This document shows, one piece after another, positions 8,153 to 17,734 of a DNA stretch of 64,000 nucleotides (positions within the stretch are counted from its first letter, which is position 1; every line of letters begins with the position of its first letter). The stretch comes from G963691835 sp963691835 (GTDB lineage: Bacteria > Pseudomonadota > Alphaproteobacteria > Thalassobaculales > Thalassobaculaceae). The notes under the pieces were generated by a model. The model saw only the letters and a program-made list of their open reading frames with translations, was not told the origin of the DNA and did not search any database. A program made the translations under genes and the position numbers. The stretch covers positions 1,364,001 through 1,428,000 of the forward strand of contig OY829383.1 in the NCBI GenBank assembly GCA_963691835.1. Direction: 5' to 3'.

Positions 8153-10125
8153 AGCCCGCACGCCACAGCATGACCGCCATGGATCGCGGCCATCAGGTTC
8201 CGGGGGGACCGGCAATCCCCCACAAGATGCAACGGAAGATCAGGGCAAGCCTCCCGCAGCGCCGTCTCCAACCGGTCGTTCGCCCGGCGCGGCACCGCAT
8301 GTACCAAGAGATCGACGGCGCTCAGCGCCCGTTCCGGCCCGCCATAAACATTCTCCAGCACCAGTGTCCCCGCCGAGAAGTCCACCGGCCGCGCCGCCGT
8401 CACGATGTCGACGCCCGCCTGGTGAAGGCGTTTGTGAACACCGATGGCGCTGCAATAGTTCACCGCCTGAGCGATCTGTGGACGCGGTGTTACCAAGGTC
8501 ACGCGCTCGAACCGCTCCGCCAGCAGGTCCGCAACGGCGTAGACTGTCGGCCCGTGATCTTGATCGAACAGAACGGCGGAGCGCCCCTCTTGCGGGCCGT
8601 GGCCCCGAAGCCAGGATCGGGCGCCTCGGGTTATTCCGGACATGTCCGGCTCGATGGTCATCCATTCTTCAGCGGCACGCTCATCCCCGCCCGTGGCGAG
8701 AACAACGACATCAGGCCAAACCGCCCGTATGGCAGCTACATCCGCCTCTCCACCGAACCGCATCTCCACACCGTGAAGGCGGCATAGATGGATCTGGTGA
8801 TTGATGACATCTGCGATCTCCGCCCGCCCGGGCAGAAGCGTTTCGAGCCGATAGGCACCGCCTGGATCCGGTGAGCGGCCGAAAAGGATGACGGTGTGAC
8901 CGGCGGCGGCGGCCGTCCACGCCGCTTCCAATCCGCCCGGACCCGCCCCGATCACGGCCACCCTTTTGGGCTCCCCGGTGGTCACCGGGCTCCAGTCCGC
9001 CTCACCGGCGGAGCCGAGACGCGGGTTGTGGAACTCGGCAAGCGGCTTGCCGACATGGATCTCGCCCCAGGCGAAGTTGTCGAACACGCTTGGCCGGATT
9101 TCTCTGGCGCGTCCACTTGCCGCCTTCTTGCCGAACGCGGCATCCGCGATGAGTGCCCGGCTCATGCCGACCAAATCCGCGTAGCCGTCCGCGACCACGG
9201 TCTCCGCGAGTTCCGGCCGTCCGATCCGGCCGAGCGCCATCACGGGCACTTGCCCGGCAGCCGCCTTCAGCGCCTTGTGAACGTCGATGAAGTGGCCCGG
9301 TTTGAAGTGAATGTCGGGAACATGGGTCTCCAGGCTGAGGCTGAAGTTCCCTTGACCGCATGCGATGTAGTCGATGTCCCCGGTTCCTGCGAGACGGGCG
9401 GCGATCCGGGTGGATTCCGGAAGATCAATGCCGCCGTCGACCCCCTCTAGGCCCGGGATCTTGATCCCGATCACGAAGTCGGAAGCGCATCGCTGACGGA
9501 TGCCTTGCGCGATCTCGCGCGCGAACCGGGTCCGTCCCTCCAGATCACCGCCCCACTGATCCGTCCGCGTGTTGGACCAGGGAGAGAGGAACTGCGTGAT
9601 CAGATAGCCATGAGCGCCGTGCAGCTCAACGCCCGCGAAGCCGCACCGCCACAGACGCTCCGCCGTCGCGACATAGGCTTCCACGACCCGCTGAACCTCT
9701 CCATCCGACATCACATGCGGAACGGTCCAGCTGTAGGCGTCCGGTTGGTCGGAAACGCCCATAGGCGATTTCGTCGGATGCCACAGTTGTTGGCGCCCAG
9801 GATGCCAAAGCTGGCCGACGAGTTGGCCACCCTCGATGTGTACGCGCTCGGCCGTATCCTTGAAGTCGTCGTTGTTGGTGTCGTCGAAGCCGGTGACGGT
9901 CGAGCCTTGGGCAAGCGCCTCCTCATCAACCGCGATCACTTCGGTCACCAGCATGGCTGTGCCGCCCCGAGCGCGTTCAATCAGGAAATCCTTCCAGCGC
10001 TCGGTAATCCGGTTGCCGGCCGCGTAGTTCGTGACCGTGGCGGATAGACACAACCGGTTCCGAAGTGTCCGGCCACCGACCTTGAGCGGTGAGAACAGGG
10101 TTGGAGACGGGGTACGCTCAGTCAT
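8149..10125 (-). CDS. old-yellow-enzyme family oxidoreductase (dienoyl-CoA reductase/TMADH-like)
   Basis: A 658-residue two-part flavoprotein. Residues about 8-345 form an FMN-binding TIM barrel of the OYE family, with Gly-Ala-His-Gly-Tyr-Leu in the active-site strand. Residues about 370-655 form an NAD(P)/FAD-type domain starting with Gly-Ala-Gly-Pro-Gly-Gly. Relatives include 2,4-dienoyl-CoA reductase, trimethylamine dehydrogenase and stachydrine/proline-betaine demethylases. These usually carry a 4Fe-4S cluster in a Cys-rich linker after the barrel. Here the linker reads Arg-Pro-Ser-Val-Phe-Asp-Asn-Phe-Ala-Trp and has no cysteines. The substrate is unknown. The ATG at 10125 gives family-typical length. 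It is coupled to the TPR gene by a 4-base overlap. Confidence 0.88.
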   Translation of the reverse strand: MTERTPSPTLFSPLKVGGRTLRNRLCLSATVTNYAAGNRITERWKDFLIERARGGTAMLVTEVIAVDEEALAQGSTVTGFDDTNNDDFKDTAERVHIEGGQLVGQLWHPGRQQLWHPTKSPMGVSDQPDAYSWTVPHVMSDGEVQRVVEAYVATAERLWRCGFAGVELHGAHGYLITQFLSPWSNTRTDQWGGDLEGRTRFAREIAQGIRQRCASDFVIGIKIPGLEGVDGGIDLPESTRIAARLAGTGDIDYIACGQGNFSLSLETHVPDIHFKPGHFIDVHKALKAAAGQVPVMALGRIGRPELAETVVADGYADLVGMSRALIADAAFGKKAASGRAREIRPSVFDNFAWGEIHVGKPLAEFHNPRLGSAGEADWSPVTTGEPKRVAVIGAGPGGLEAAWTAAAAGHTVILFGRSPDPGGAYRLETLLPGRAEIADVINHQIHLCRLHGVEMRFGGEADVAAIRAVWPDVVVLATGGDERAAEEWMTIEPDMSGITRGARSWLRGHGPQEGRSAVLFDQDHGPTVYAVADLLAERFERVTLVTPRPQIAQAVNYCSAIGVHKRLHQAGVDIVTAARPVDFSAGTLVLENVYGGPERALSAVDLLVHAVPRRANDRLETALREACPDLPLHLVGDCRSPRNLMAAIHGGHAVACGL

Positions 10126-10209
10126 CAGAGACGGTATTCCGCTGAAGGAAGACAAGAACACTCGACCGTGATGCTGACCGCCGGTCAAGCCGCGAGAGCA
10201 AGTCAGGGG

Positions 10210-10926
10210 CTAACCGGCCGGGCGAGCGGGCTCATCAGCGGCGAACATCGGTCCCCGGATCTCCCGGAGAAGCTTCCGGCGGATGGCAGATGCGAACTCG
10301 AAGAACCCCCGGGCGGAGACGAGAAATGCCCCCGGACCGCCGATAACATTGGCCCGGTAAAACGCAAAGACCTCGGGGTCGCTACCGCCGATCGCAAGAC
10401 CGTTCACAGTGATACCCCGCGCGACCACGTCGTCGCGAGCCTTGGCCGTGTCGAATCCTTCGTTGGTGACGCCGTCACCGCTGACATCAATCACCTGGCG
10501 GTCCCCGTCAAAGCCGTTGGTGTCGAACGACGGTGCTTCGCGGTTCAGCATGTCGCCAATCGCGGTGTTTCCGGAGATACGCCGGACCGACGCGCCAACC
10601 GACAGTGCGAATGCCGTCGCCGACGCGTCATCGGTCAGATGGCTCCAGGGCACAAGTGTCCGGCCGTTTGACGAGCCGGCCCAGGCCACCGCGGACACGG
10701 CGATACCACCTTTCGTTTGCTTAATCGCCTTGACCACCTCCGGGTCCCGGAACGCGGCGACCATCCCTTCGATCTGCTCAGCGTACTCAAAACCGTCGAC
10801 ACTGCCCGACACATCAATCGCGAGGAGCAACTCGAGTGACACCCGGGTCTCGGCCGCGAGAGGGCGGGCCGTGGCCATCACCGCGACAAGAGCGAACAGT
10901 CCAAGGCGCCGGAACGACGACGACAT
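10210..10926 (-). CDS. DUF1194 (VWA-like) secreted protein
   Basis: A 238-residue exported protein with a Sec signal (residues about 7-25, ending Pro-Leu-Ala-Ala-Glu). A von Willebrand factor A-like domain follows, with the MIDAS motif Asp-Val-Ser-Gly-Ser at 38-42 and a later Val-Ser-Gly-Asp-Gly segment. This is the DUF1194 family, common in alphaproteobacteria and predicted to bind metal and protein ligands in the periplasm; its role is not established. The ATG at 10926 has an excellent GGAAGGAG ribosome site, and the longer upstream reading in this frame lies antisense-like across thiD. It lies 31 bases downstream of thiD. Confidence 0.87.
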   Translation of the reverse strand: MSSSFRRLGLFALVAVMATARPLAAETRVSLELLLAIDVSGSVDGFEYAEQIEGMVAAFRDPEVVKAIKQTKGGIAVSAVAWAGSSNGRTLVPWSHLTDDASATAFALSVGASVRRISGNTAIGDMLNREAPSFDTNGFDGDRQVIDVSGDGVTNEGFDTAKARDDVVARGITVNGLAIGGSDPEVFAFYRANVIGGPGAFLVSARGFFEFASAIRRKLLREIRGPMFAADEPARPAG

Positions 10927-10957
10927 CCAGCTCCTTCCGGTCCGCTGATTTACGGCC

Positions 10958-11776
10958 CTAGGCGGCACGGACCGTGTGAGCGTGGTTAAGGGGTCCATGT
11001 CCGCCGCCGAAGCCCGGTGCGGATTGAATGGCCGCCAACACATAGTCCCGGGCCCGTTGGACCGCTGCCTCCATCGGCAAACCTTGAGCCAACCCGCAAG
11101 CGATTGCCGAAGACAGGGTGCAGCCGGTGCCGTGGGTGTGACGGGTGTCGATGCGGGGCCCCCGCATCCGGATTTCTCCGCCCGCGGTGACGAGGATATC
11201 GACCACGCCGTCCCCATCGAGATGCCCGCCTTTCATCAATACGGCCTTCGGCCCCATGGCAAGCAAGGCGCGGCCAACGGTGAGCAGGTCGTCTTCACTG
11301 GTTATTGTCTGGTCCGCGAGGATCTCCGCTTCCGGGACATTGGGTGTCAGGACACCGGCCCTGGGCAACAGATCAGCCTTCAGTGTATCGAGGGCCGTTT
11401 CGTCGATGAGACGGGCACCGCCCTTGGCAACCATCACCGGATCGACAACCACCGGAACGGACGGAGCAAGCCTGTCCAAGACCGTACAGATCGTCCGGAT
11501 GACATCTGCCGTGTGCAGCATGCCCGTCTTGACGGCGTCAGCGCCGATGTCACTCAGCACCACCTCCATCTGCTGGGCAAGAAAGGCGACTGGGACATCC
11601 TGAATGCCGTGCACACCTTGCGTGTTCTGGGCCGTAAGAGCTGTGATCGCAGTCGACGCAAACCCGCCGAGGGCGGTCACCGCCTTGATGTCCGCCTGAA
11701 TGCCGGCCCCGCCGCCGGAATCAGATCCCGCACAGATCAGCACCCGTCCTCGCATAGGGGAGGTCGCAACGGTCAT
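10958..11776 (-). CDS. thiD: hydroxymethylpyrimidine/phosphomethylpyrimidine kinase
   Basis: Kinase of thiamine biosynthesis that phosphorylates HMP and then HMP-P. The 272-residue ribokinase-fold protein shows Ala-Gly-Ser-Asp-Ser-Gly-Gly-Gly-Ala-Gly near the N-terminus, Val-Lys-Thr-Gly-Met-Leu, Val-Asp-Pro-Val-Met, and the anion-hole/catalytic Gly-Thr-Gly-Cys-Thr-Leu near the C-terminus. The ATG at 11776 is preceded by GAGGAG at good spacing. A GTG at 11794 that overlaps the glmM stop (GTGA) is an alternative start. No TPP riboswitch is visible, which fits its position inside a housekeeping run. Confidence 0.94.
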   Translation of the reverse strand: MTVATSPMRGRVLICAGSDSGGGAGIQADIKAVTALGGFASTAITALTAQNTQGVHGIQDVPVAFLAQQMEVVLSDIGADAVKTGMLHTADVIRTICTVLDRLAPSVPVVVDPVMVAKGGARLIDETALDTLKADLLPRAGVLTPNVPEAEILADQTITSEDDLLTVGRALLAMGPKAVLMKGGHLDGDGVVDILVTAGGEIRMRGPRIDTRHTHGTGCTLSSAIACGLAQGLPMEAAVQRARDYVLAAIQSAPGFGGGHGPLNHAHTVRAA

Positions 11777-11790
11777 TTCATCTCCTCGGG

Positions 11791-13170
11791 TCACGCGGCA
11801 GATCCGGCAGCCTGGCTGATCTCTCCGACCAGGTCATCGACAAGGCCGCGGACAACCGTCTCGTCCTCGCCCTGGGCCATAACCCGTAGGAGCGGCTCCG
11901 TACCGGATTTGCGAATCACCAACCGGCCATTCCCGGCGAGCGCCTTCTCAGCCGCTGCGATGGCCGCGACCACGCGCTGGTCTGATAGGGCATCGCCTCC
12001 ACTGATTCGCACGTTCTTCAAGATCTGAGGCAACGGCTCAAAAACATTGGCAACCTTGCTCAACGGGGCGCCCCGCTCGGTCATAACGGCAAGAACCTGA
12101 AGGGCGGCGATCAGACCGTCACCCGTCGTCGCGTGATCGACCATCACGATGTGGCCCGACTGCTCCCCGCCGAGGTTGTAGCCGTCAGCCTTCATCCGTT
12201 CCAGAACGTAGCGGTCACCGACCGGGGTCCGTATGAGATCAAGGCCCTGCGCGCCCAGATACCGCTCAAGGCCGAGGTTGGACATGACTGTCGTCACGAC
12301 CCCGCCGCCAGCCAGTCGCCCGTCTTGCTGCCAACTGGATGCGATCAGCGCGATGATCTGATCACCGTCGATGATGCGACCGGTCTCATCGGCCAGGATC
12401 AGCCGGTCCGCGTCCCCATCCAAAGCGATGCCCAGATCGGCTTTCTCCTCAAGCACGGTCCGGCGCATCAGATCTGGAGCGGTGGCGCCGCAACCATCGT
12501 TGATGTTGAAGCCGTTCGGATCCACGCCGATGGGGATAACCTCCGCGCCAAGTTCCCAAAGCACTGCGGGTGCGACCTTGTAGGCGGCCCCGTGGGCGCA
12601 ATCGACGACGATCTTCAGCCCTTCCAGGACGCGGCCGCGCGGGAAGGTGGCTTTCGCCGCCTCCACGTAACGTCCCCGCTCATCATCCAGGCGGCGCGCT
12701 CTGCCGAGGGCGTCTGGGGCGGCGAGATGGTCCTCCGCCCCGGCCTCGATCATCGCCTCGATCTCAAGTTCAACCTCATCGGAGAGTTTGAAGCCGTCTG
12801 GCCCGAAAAGTTTGATTCCGTTGTCGTGGAAGGGGTTGTGAGACGCGGACAGCATGACGCCAAGGTCTGCCCGGAGAGACCGTGTCAGCATGGCGATCGC
12901 AGGCGTCGGCATCGGGCCCACCAACACCACGTTCATGCCGATGGCCGTGAAACCAGCAACCATCGCCGGCTCCAGCATGTAGCCCGACAGTCGTGTGTCC
13001 TTTCCGATCACGACGAGCGCATGCGATCCCGAACGGCCGGCGGCACTGCTGTCGCTGCGCCGGAACCGGCGGCCGGCCGCCATCGCGACCTTCAACGCGG
13101 TCTCCGCCGTCATGGGATGCCGATTGGCGGCCCCCCGGATGCCATCGGTACCGAAGAGTTTTCGGGTCAT
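11791..13170 (-). CDS. glmM: phosphoglucosamine mutase
   Basis: Converts glucosamine-6-phosphate to glucosamine-1-phosphate for UDP-GlcNAc, peptidoglycan and LPS synthesis. At 459 residues it is of family length. The N-terminus Arg-Lys-Leu-Phe-Gly-Thr-Asp-Gly-Ile-Arg-Gly is typical of GlmM. The phosphorylated serine is S110 in Ser-Ala-Ser-His-Asn-Pro, and the Mg site Asp-Gly-Asp-Ala-Asp-Arg and sugar-binding Gly-Gly-Glu-Gln-Ser-Gly-His are present. I prefer the ATG at 13170 by homology; an ATG at 13182 is also in frame, and neither has a strong ribosome site. It lies in the ftsH-folP-glmM order typical of proteobacteria. Confidence 0.96.
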   Translation of the reverse strand: MTRKLFGTDGIRGAANRHPMTAETALKVAMAAGRRFRRSDSSAAGRSGSHALVVIGKDTRLSGYMLEPAMVAGFTAIGMNVVLVGPMPTPAIAMLTRSLRADLGVMLSASHNPFHDNGIKLFGPDGFKLSDEVELEIEAMIEAGAEDHLAAPDALGRARRLDDERGRYVEAAKATFPRGRVLEGLKIVVDCAHGAAYKVAPAVLWELGAEVIPIGVDPNGFNINDGCGATAPDLMRRTVLEEKADLGIALDGDADRLILADETGRIIDGDQIIALIASSWQQDGRLAGGGVVTTVMSNLGLERYLGAQGLDLIRTPVGDRYVLERMKADGYNLGGEQSGHIVMVDHATTGDGLIAALQVLAVMTERGAPLSKVANVFEPLPQILKNVRISGGDALSDQRVVAAIAAAEKALAGNGRLVIRKSGTEPLLRVMAQGEDETVVRGLVDDLVGEISQAAGSAA

Positions 13171-13203
13171 ACTGCGTCTCATACCTATCGTTTGTTCTTT
13201 CGA

Positions 13204-14343
13204 TTATAGCTGATTCTCAGCCCGCGCGTCTTCGATCGCCCGCCAGACGCGCACCGCCTGTGCCGTCTCCGCGACGTCATGAACGCGAAGGATCTGAACA
13301 CCCGCCGCGACCCCGTACAGAGCGGCGGCGAGCGAGCCGGGAACTCGCTCAACGGGCGGTATCGGTCCCATGATGTCCGCGACCATGCTCTTCCGCGAAA
13401 CCCCGAGAACGATCGGGCAACCGAGGCCGTGGAACAACGCAAGGCCTTCCAGAACGGCGAGATTGTGGGGCAGCGTCTTCGCAAACCCGATCCCCGGATC
13501 GATCAGCACGTTGGTGGGCCGAACTCCGGCGGCCACCGCGCGCGCTACCGCCTCCGACAACTCATCGAAGACATCAAGAAGCGGGTCTTCGTATTGGGCC
13601 AGCGACTGCATGGTCCCAGGTTCCCCGCGCATATGCATCAGGATGACAGGGACGGAAAGCTCGGCCGCCGCCGCCGGGGCATCGGGGTCATAGGTAAGCC
13701 CTGAAACGTCGTTCACCACACTGGCGCCGGCAGCCACGGCCGCACGCATCACCGCCGATTTGCGGGTGTCGATCGAGACGATGTGACCTGCGGCCGCGAG
13801 CCCCTCCACCACGGGGATGACCCGGTCGAGTTCCTCTTGGACGGACACCGTATTCGCGCCCGGCCGTGTGGACTCGCCCCCAACATCAAGGATCGTGGCC
13901 CCCGCATCGGCCAGTCGGCATCCGTGGTCGATCGCAGCCGCTCCGGCATGGGCACCACCGTCGGAGAAGCTGTCTGGCGTGACATTGACGATCCCCATGA
14001 GACCGATGCCGCCGAGCCCGTGGGTGGTCAGATTGTCCAGAACAGGACGGTGCCGGGTCAACGCTTCCAAACGGCTGGAGACCGCATCACGCACCTCCGG
14101 GCTTTCGTCGGAGGCCCACGATAGAAAACCGTCAATATCGGCGGTCCAGTCCCAACGATTGCCATCCGGTGTCCGAGCGTTAGCGGATATCGCGGTGAAT
14201 GACCGGGTCCCGCCTGCCAAGGCTCGCCCGGACGCCGCCGCCTGTCCTGCCAGGATCCCGGCGGGTCGAAGGTAGAGGGAGGCCGCGGGCTCTGACGCGA
14301 AGAGGCCGCGCGGTGGCGCGGCCTCCCGAGTGCTGTCTGACAT
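13204..14343 (-). CDS. folP: dihydropteroate synthase with long N-terminal extension
   Basis: Condenses p-aminobenzoate with dihydropterin pyrophosphate in folate synthesis. It is 379 residues, about 100 longer than E. coli FolP. The catalytic TIM barrel begins near 113 with Ile-Val-Asn-Val-Thr-Pro-Asp-Ser-Phe-Ser-Asp-Gly-Gly (118-130). Gly-Gly-Glu-Ser-Thr-Arg-Pro-Gly, Val-Asn-Asp-Val-Ser-Gly and Val-Ser-Arg-Lys-Ser follow. Residues 1-110 are an extra segment seen in some Rhodospirillales FolP proteins, of unknown role. The ATG at 14343 lies 8 bases after the ftsH stop, so the full length is probably translated. Confidence 0.95.
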   Translation of the reverse strand: MSDSTREAAPPRGLFASEPAASLYLRPAGILAGQAAASGRALAGGTRSFTAISANARTPDGNRWDWTADIDGFLSWASDESPEVRDAVSSRLEALTRHRPVLDNLTTHGLGGIGLMGIVNVTPDSFSDGGAHAGAAAIDHGCRLADAGATILDVGGESTRPGANTVSVQEELDRVIPVVEGLAAAGHIVSIDTRKSAVMRAAVAAGASVVNDVSGLTYDPDAPAAAAELSVPVILMHMRGEPGTMQSLAQYEDPLLDVFDELSEAVARAVAAGVRPTNVLIDPGIGFAKTLPHNLAVLEGLALFHGLGCPIVLGVSRKSMVADIMGPIPPVERVPGSLAAALYGVAAGVQILRVHDVAETAQAVRVWRAIEDARAENQL

Positions 14344-14351
14344 GACGAAAC

Positions 14352-16274
14352 TCAGTCGCCGGGTTGCGGATCCGGCTCCATCCCGCCCGTCGGCGCGCCG
14401 CCGGTCGGAACCGAGGACCGGCGCCCGGAGCTTGGCTTTGAGCTGCTGCCGCGGTCATCGTCCTTGTTGATCGACTCTCCGGCCAGAAGCGCCCGGATCT
14501 CGTCGCCATTCAAAGTCTCATACTCCAAAAGACCTTGGGCGACGGTTTCCAGCTCGTCACTGTGATCGGTGAGAATCCGCTTCGCATCGGTGTAGGACTC
14601 GTCGGTGATCCGCCGGATCTCCTCATCGATCGTCTTCGCCGTCGCGTCGGAGACGTTCTTCTGCTGTGTCACCGAATGCCCGAGGAATACCTCCTGCTGG
14701 TCAGCCGCGTAGGCGAGGAAGCCGAGCTTGTCGCTCATCCCCCACTCGGTGACCATCCGACGCGCCATCTCGGAGACCATCTTGATGTCCGACGACGCAC
14801 CCGTGGTAATCCGCTCATCCCCGAAGACGATCTCTTCGGCGATCCGGCCACCGCAGGCCACCCGCAGATCCGCAAGCAGTTTCGCCCGGCTGAGCGAGAT
14901 GCGGTCCCCTTCCGGCAGGCGCATCACCATGCCGAGCGCCCGGCCGCGGGGAATGATCGTTGCCTTATGGATCGGGTCAGAGTCCTCGCAGTGAAGAGCG
15001 ACAACCGCATGCCCAGCCTCATGATAGGCGGTCAGGCGTTTCTCATCGTCGGTCATGACCATGGAACGGCGCTCCGCCCCCATCATGACCTTGTCCTTAG
15101 CCTCTTCGAACTCGGCCATGGCGACCACACGCTTGCCTTTGCGCGCCGCCAGCAAAGCCGCTTCGTTCACGAGGTTCGCGAGATCCGCACCGGAGAACCC
15201 GGGGGTGCCACGCGCGATGATCTTGGCCTCGACATCCGGGGAGAGCGGCACCTTCCGCATATGGACTTTCAGAATCCGCTCCCGTCCGAGGATATCCGGG
15301 TTCGGCACCACAACCTGACGGTCGAACCGGCCGGGCCGGAGCAGTGCGGGATCCAGGACGTCCGGGCGGTTCGTGGCCGCGATCAGGATCACACCCTCGT
15401 TCGCCTCAAAGCCGTCCATCTCGACCAGAAGCTGGTTCAGTGTCTGCTCACGCTCGTCATTGCCGCCGCCGAGACCCGCACCGCGATGCCGGCCGACCGC
15501 ATCAATCTCGTCGATGAATATGATGCAGGGGGCGTTCTTCTTACCTTGCTCAAACATGTCACGGACGCGGCTTGCGCCGACGCCGACGAACATCTCGACA
15601 AAGTCAGAGCCAGAGATCGTGAAGAACGGCACATTCGCTTCACCCGCGATGGCACGCGCCAGAAGCGTCTTACCGGTTCCCGGAGGACCGACCAGCAGAC
15701 ACCCTTTCGGAATCTTGCCGCCCAGGCGTTGGAACTTCTGCGGGTCCTTCAGGAACTCGACGATCTCCTCAAGTTCCGTCTTGGCTTCGTCGATGCCGGC
15801 AACGTCGTCGAAGGTCACACGGCCGACCTTCTCCGTCAGCAGGCGTGCCCGGCTCTTACCGAAGCCCATGGCTTTGCTGCCGCCGCCCTGCATCTGCCGC
15901 ATGAAGAAGATCCAAACGCCGATGAACAAGAGCATCGGGAACCAGGAAATCAAAATACCAAGCAGGCCCGACATCCCCTCTTCAGGAGGGGCCGCCGAGA
16001 TGCGGACATTCGACTCCGTCAGCCGTTGGACCAGCGTCGGGTCGTTCGGCGCAAACGTTGTGAAGGCCTGACCATCATTGGCTTTGCCGTTGATCGTGTT
16101 CCCTTGGATCGTGACCTCGCGGACCTCTCCGTTATCGACTTTCGTCAGGAAGTCGGAGAAGGCGAGGGTCTTGTACCCGGTACGGGTCGTCGATCCCTGG
16201 AAGAGATTGAACAGCGCGACGAGGAGCACACCAATGATGATCCAAAGCGCTAGGTTACGTCCGAAGTTGTTCAC
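14352..16274 (-). CDS. ftsH: ATP-dependent zinc metalloprotease FtsH
   Basis: Inner-membrane AAA+ protease that degrades misfolded membrane proteins and regulatory substrates. It is 640 residues. Transmembrane helices lie at about 6-25 and 103-126, flanking a periplasmic domain. AAA module: Walker A Gly-Pro-Pro-Gly-Thr-Gly-Lys-Thr at 196-203, Walker B Ile-Ile-Phe-Ile-Asp-Glu at 251-256, and an arginine-finger region near 312-318. The zinc site His-Glu-Ala-Gly-His is at 418-422. The C-terminal tail is Ser/Pro/Gly rich. I chose the GTG at 16274: it has an AGGAAGG ribosome site, overlaps the tilS stop by four bases (GTGA), and starts just before the first helix. Confidence 0.97.
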   Translation of the reverse strand: MNNFGRNLALWIIIGVLLVALFNLFQGSTTRTGYKTLAFSDFLTKVDNGEVREVTIQGNTINGKANDGQAFTTFAPNDPTLVQRLTESNVRISAAPPEEGMSGLLGILISWFPMLLFIGVWIFFMRQMQGGGSKAMGFGKSRARLLTEKVGRVTFDDVAGIDEAKTELEEIVEFLKDPQKFQRLGGKIPKGCLLVGPPGTGKTLLARAIAGEANVPFFTISGSDFVEMFVGVGASRVRDMFEQGKKNAPCIIFIDEIDAVGRHRGAGLGGGNDEREQTLNQLLVEMDGFEANEGVILIAATNRPDVLDPALLRPGRFDRQVVVPNPDILGRERILKVHMRKVPLSPDVEAKIIARGTPGFSGADLANLVNEAALLAARKGKRVVAMAEFEEAKDKVMMGAERRSMVMTDDEKRLTAYHEAGHAVVALHCEDSDPIHKATIIPRGRALGMVMRLPEGDRISLSRAKLLADLRVACGGRIAEEIVFGDERITTGASSDIKMVSEMARRMVTEWGMSDKLGFLAYAADQQEVFLGHSVTQQKNVSDATAKTIDEEIRRITDESYTDAKRILTDHSDELETVAQGLLEYETLNGDEIRALLAGESINKDDDRGSSSKPSSGRRSSVPTGGAPTGGMEPDPQPGD

Positions 16275-17734
16275 GCCACCCTTCCTGACAGACGGTCCCG
16301 GGGCATTGAGAGATGCCCGACGCCCGGAGATCCGACGATGTTCCCTCGCCAAAGCGCACCATCCTGCCACGCCCGGCGACACCAGTCCACGACCGGAGAA
16401 AATGTGATCCGAACCGACGAAAGCCAGGGGGGCAAATCCGCACGGCCGACATCTTTGGTCTGATCGAGGAAGTGGGGGACAGCCAGCCTTCCGTCAAGGT
16501 CGTAGAGGCAGAGCATGCCCGCCACCAAAGAGTCGGAAAGCCCCGGAATCCTTGGATGTCGAGGATTTAGCCGCTTCACCCTGCGCCACCCGGCCGCACC
16601 GACGGACGCCGCCAGCAAGGGCGGACAGTCCGGTGCGGTCAGAATCTCGAAGCGATTGTCCCATCGCGCGGCCACGCCAGGCAGAACCGGCACGGGTCCG
16701 GCGACGGCCGCCGGCTCCCGGTCAAACCGGATTACCCCGGTCCGCTCAGAAGTGATTATCACGCCGCCGACCGTTTGGCGAAATGGCTCAGCCACCTCCA
16801 TTGCCGCCGACAAACGATCCACGGCACGGGCCGGGACCGGGTGCACCCCACCGCCCACCGTCCGTAACAAGTCATTCAGAAGACGTCCGCGCAACGCAGC
16901 CGGCCAGTGCGCCAGTGCTCCACGGGTAAAGGAGAGATCACCGGCGGCGCTCACGCGAACGTGATCCCGGAACCATCGCTCGGAGAACCGATCGGTCACC
17001 GTCGACAGCCCCTCGACCGCCGACGCCAGCCTGAGCAGCCTTTGAGCGGTCATCGTACTGTCGAGCAGATCCGCGCGCTCCTTGCGGATGCGGACACGGG
17101 TGAAAGATCCGTCGTCGTTGCTTGGGTCTTCCACCCAGGGCTGATCGTGGGTGCGGCAGGTCGCCATCAACGCGGCCTTCGTCACACCAAGTAAGGGCCT
17201 CACGACGTCCAAGCCATCAAGGCGTGTGTAGCCCCTCGGGCCGACAACGCCGTCGACACCGGTTCCGGCTTCGAGCCGCATCACGAGCGTCTCAAGCCGA
17301 TCGTCCGCGTGATGGGCGGTCAGGATCGGCGCCATGCCGTGGACGCGGCTCCAGCGAGAGAGGGCCCGGTAACGAAGATCCCTGGCGGCGGCCTGGGTCC
17401 GCTTTGGCGGCGGTCCGGGCGGGGTCAGCGTTTCGTGATCTATCCCGCGTTCCCGAAGCCACGCGGCAACCTGCCGGGCTTCCCCAGCCGCCTCGGGCCG
17501 CATTCGATGGTCGAAGGTCACCGCGGTCAGCATCACCCCGCGGCGCTTGGCCCAGGGACCGGCCAACAAGGCGAGAGCCATACTATCCGAGCCACCGGAA
17601 ACGGCGACGCCGATATGCCGGACGGGGCGCTCACATCTCTCTAAGAGCCGGTCCAGGGAGTCGGCGAACCAGAACGGATCGACCGCCTGATCCGAGAAAG
17701 CAGGAATATCGGGAGAAAGGCCTAGCCGCTGCAT
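16271..17734 (-). CDS. tilS: tRNA(Ile)-lysidine synthase
   Basis: Modifies C34 of tRNA-Ile(CAU) to lysidine so that it reads AUA codons; cytoplasmic and essential. At 487 residues it has the PP-loop ATPase motif Ser-Gly-Gly-Ser-Asp-Ser at 46-51. Thr-Ala-His-His-Ala-Asp-Asp-Arg-Leu-Glu-Thr near 138-148 contacts the tRNA and adenylate. A Trp-Val-Glu-Asp-Pro-Ser-Asn segment is present, and a C-terminal domain follows. The start overlaps cpoB by 13 bases and the stop overlaps ftsH by four, matching the alphaproteobacterial order pal-cpoB-tilS-ftsH. Confidence 0.95.
   Translation of the reverse strand: MQRLGLSPDIPAFSDQAVDPFWFADSLDRLLERCERPVRHIGVAVSGGSDSMALALLAGPWAKRRGVMLTAVTFDHRMRPEAAGEARQVAAWLRERGIDHETLTPPGPPPKRTQAAARDLRYRALSRWSRVHGMAPILTAHHADDRLETLVMRLEAGTGVDGVVGPRGYTRLDGLDVVRPLLGVTKAALMATCRTHDQPWVEDPSNDDGSFTRVRIRKERADLLDSTMTAQRLLRLASAVEGLSTVTDRFSERWFRDHVRVSAAGDLSFTRGALAHWPAALRGRLLNDLLRTVGGGVHPVPARAVDRLSAAMEVAEPFRQTVGGVIITSERTGVIRFDREPAAVAGPVPVLPGVAARWDNRFEILTAPDCPPLLAASVGAAGWRRVKRLNPRHPRIPGLSDSLVAGMLCLYDLDGRLAVPHFLDQTKDVGRADLPPWLSSVRITFSPVVDWCRRAWQDGALWRGNIVGSPGVGHLSMPRDRLSGRVA

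Noticed and set aside
14535..16253. Long plus-strand open frame opposite ftsH
   Set aside because: High-GC antisense shadow; FtsH is unambiguous in the other strand.
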